A stretch of DNA of 64,000 nt, taken from the NCBI RefSeq assembly GCF_000420645.1, contig NZ_ATVI01000009.1:62001-126000 (forward strand), given 5' to 3'. The position numbers and the translations under genes were made by a program. The stretch is from Nevskia ramosa DSM 11499. Its GTDB lineage: Bacteria > Pseudomonadota > Gammaproteobacteria > Nevskiales > Nevskiaceae. The notes under the pieces are model-generated. The model made no database searches and had not been told where the DNA came from. It saw nothing but the letters and a program-made list of their open reading frames with translations. Positions within the stretch are counted from its first letter, which is position 1. Every line of letters starts with the position of its first letter. Of the stretch, positions 62,731 to 64,000 are shown piece after piece.

Positions 62731-64000
62731 TCAGCGGCTGCCCAGGCTGCGCCTGTCGCTGTCGAAATCATCATTCGGCAGCAGGCGTTCGAAGCCGTTG
62801 CCGATCCGGGTCAGGCCCTTCAGCTCGAGCTGCACGTAAAAGCCGTTGTTGAAGCGATCGACGCCGCCAACCAGATAGCGACGATAGGTGGCGCTGACTG
62901 CCCAGCAGCAGGTCTGGTATTCGGCGCCGCCGAAGGCTTCCAGCGTGCTGTCGTCGCGCAGGCTGTAACGCATCCGCGCCGCCAGCCGCCAGGCATCGGT
63001 GATCGGCGTCGAGAAGCTGGCATCGGCCTGTTCGAGCAGATCACGCCGATAACGATAGGCGAGGTCGAAGCGGCGGCCGCCGGCGCTGGCTTCCGGGTCC
63101 CGGTAGCGCAGCGCGACGGAACTGCGCTGCACGCGGTCCAGGGTCGGCGCGACTTCGCTGGTGCCGGTTGCCGACCAGCGGCTGGTCAGCTGGTATTCGA
63201 GATTGCCGAGCAGGTTGGAGCCGCCTTCGCTCGGCGTGGCGAAGTTGGGCAGATCGACTCTCGGGCCGCGGAAATAGTAGATCTGGCCGAGCGTGGCGCT
63301 GAGCCGGGCGATGCCGGAGTCGCTTTCGATCAGCCGCGAGGTGACCGCTGTGGTCAGCTGGTTGGCGTCGGATACCCGGTCGTAGCCGGAGTAGCGATTG
63401 CGCGCGAACAGCTGCGGGAAATCGAAATCGGGCAGGCCGCTGTCGAACAGCGGCAGCTGGTTCTGATCGCGATACGGCACGTACAGGTAGAACAGCTTCG
63501 GTTCCAGGGTCTGGACGTTGCCGCCACCGGTCAGGCGCTCGAAGCGCAGGCCGCCCTCGGCGCTGAGCAGCGGCAAGGTGCGGCGCGGTGCATCGGGCAC
63601 GCCGGCATCGGTGTTGGTCAGGTTGTAAGCGGTGTACGACAGATCGCCCTGGGCATTCGCATACCAGGACAGCTGATCGTGTTCCCAGCGCAGATAAGGC
63701 TGGGCGATGACTCTCTGGCCTTCCACCGAGCCGGCTCGCGCGAAGTTGGTGAACTCGCCGAACAGGCCGGCGCGGGTACCGAGGAAGCTGTTCTTGCTCA
63801 GGCCGTCGACCCGAATCTGCGGCAGGCGCGTGTACGGGTCCGGATCGAGGCCGGTCAGGCTGGAAGTCTGGGTGGTGGCCAGCGTCTGGTATTCCTGCAC
63901 CAGCGCTTCGACGCGGAACACGGTCGGTGCCTGATAGGTGAATTTGACGCCGCGCTCCAGGAACGGCGTCGAGGTCAGATCGACACCCCCGCCGAAGGTC
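62731..64000 (-). CDS. lptD: LPS-assembly protein LptD, C-terminal part, cut by the window end
   Basis: LptD is the outer membrane barrel that inserts lipopolysaccharide. The window holds the last 423 codons, all barrel strands, with conserved bits such as NVQTLEPKLFYLYVPYR, DFPQLFARNRYSGYDRVSDANQLTTAVTSR, and the neighbouring cysteines of YQTCCWAV at 62905-62910, used in disulfides to the N-terminal domain. The frame is open to the edge, so the start lies beyond it. surA follows 49 bases after its stop on the same strand. Confidence 0.95.
   Translation of the reverse strand, partial: TFGGGVDLTSTPFLERGVKFTYQAPTVFRVEALVQEYQTLATTQTSSLTGLDPDPYTRLPQIRVDGLSKNSFLGTRAGLFGEFTNFARAGSVEGQRVIAQPYLRWEHDQLSWYANAQGDLSYTAYNLTNTDAGVPDAPRRTLPLLSAEGGLRFERLTGGGNVQTLEPKLFYLYVPYRDQNQLPLFDSGLPDFDFPQLFARNRYSGYDRVSDANQLTTAVTSRLIESDSGIARLSATLGQIYYFRGPRVDLPNFATPSEGGSNLLGNLEYQLTSRWSATGTSEVAPTLDRVQRSSVALRYRDPEASAGGRRFDLAYRYRRDLLEQADASFSTPITDAWRLAARMRYSLRDDSTLEAFGGAEYQTCCWAVSATYRRYLVGGVDRFNNGFYVQLELKGLTRIGNGFERLLPNDDFDSDRRSLGSR

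Overview
The window is 64 kb of high-GC, gene-dense DNA that reads as the chromosome of a Gram-negative gammaproteobacterium. The grounds are lptD/surA/bamD (outer membrane assembly), a macAB-type efflux set with an outer membrane channel, a TonB-dependent receptor, pilS/pilR, and gene neighbourhoods like those of Pseudomonas and Xanthomonas relatives. A Nevskiales/Solimonadaceae-type organism is my best guess, from the mix of features only. I saw no rRNA, tRNA, CRISPR array or intact insertion sequence.

Layout. 1-2.4 kb: molybdenum cofactor operon (moaA-moaD-moaE-moaC, minus strand). 2.4-8.1 kb: sulfur assimilation (cysI, its DUF934 partner, cysB, a TauE/SafE-type exporter, cysG). 8.1-12.1 kb: a quinone oxidoreductase, then a likely metal-uptake unit (small DUF2946-like protein, ZnuD-like TonB-dependent receptor, MerC-like membrane protein). 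12.2-19.4 kb: BaeSR-type two-component system divergent from a MacA-MacB-outer membrane factor efflux operon, with a BaeR-box-like sequence between them. 19.5-28.3 kb: ssb and an MFS transporter, then a seven-kilobase island of glycan genes (a CDP-glycerol-transferase-like protein, three sugar transferases, an MsbA-type ABC exporter, an ELM1-family protein) reaching to uvrA. 28.3-42.1 kb: uvrA, a Rieske oxygenase, a small unknown gene, a 0.6 kb composite inverted-repeat element, a transglutaminase-like protein, a LysR regulator with a divergent unknown gene and a short-chain dehydrogenase, a DUF885 lipoprotein, pilR, pilS and a PP0621-family protein. 42.3-50.4 kb: sucCD, nadE, bamD (with a large unusual C-terminal tail), rluD, pgeF, apaH. 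50.5-59.5 kb: a Tad (tight adherence) pilus locus (flp, tadE-like, cpaB, cpaC, cpaE, cpaF, tadB, tadC, tadD, DUF3613). 59.5-64 kb: rsmA, pdxA, surA and the C-terminal part of lptD, cut by the window end.

Two accessory clusters sit inside neighbourhoods that are conserved elsewhere. The glycan island separates uvrA from the MFS-ssb pair. The Tad locus sits between rsmA and apaH, exactly where apaG lies in enterobacteria, and apaG is absent. The main candidates for something undescribed are the glycan island, the bamD tail with a duplicated LNKTYTIG motif, and the inverted-repeat element at about 32.9-33.5 kb. Nearly all very long antisense frames in this window are GC-driven shadows and are not annotated.
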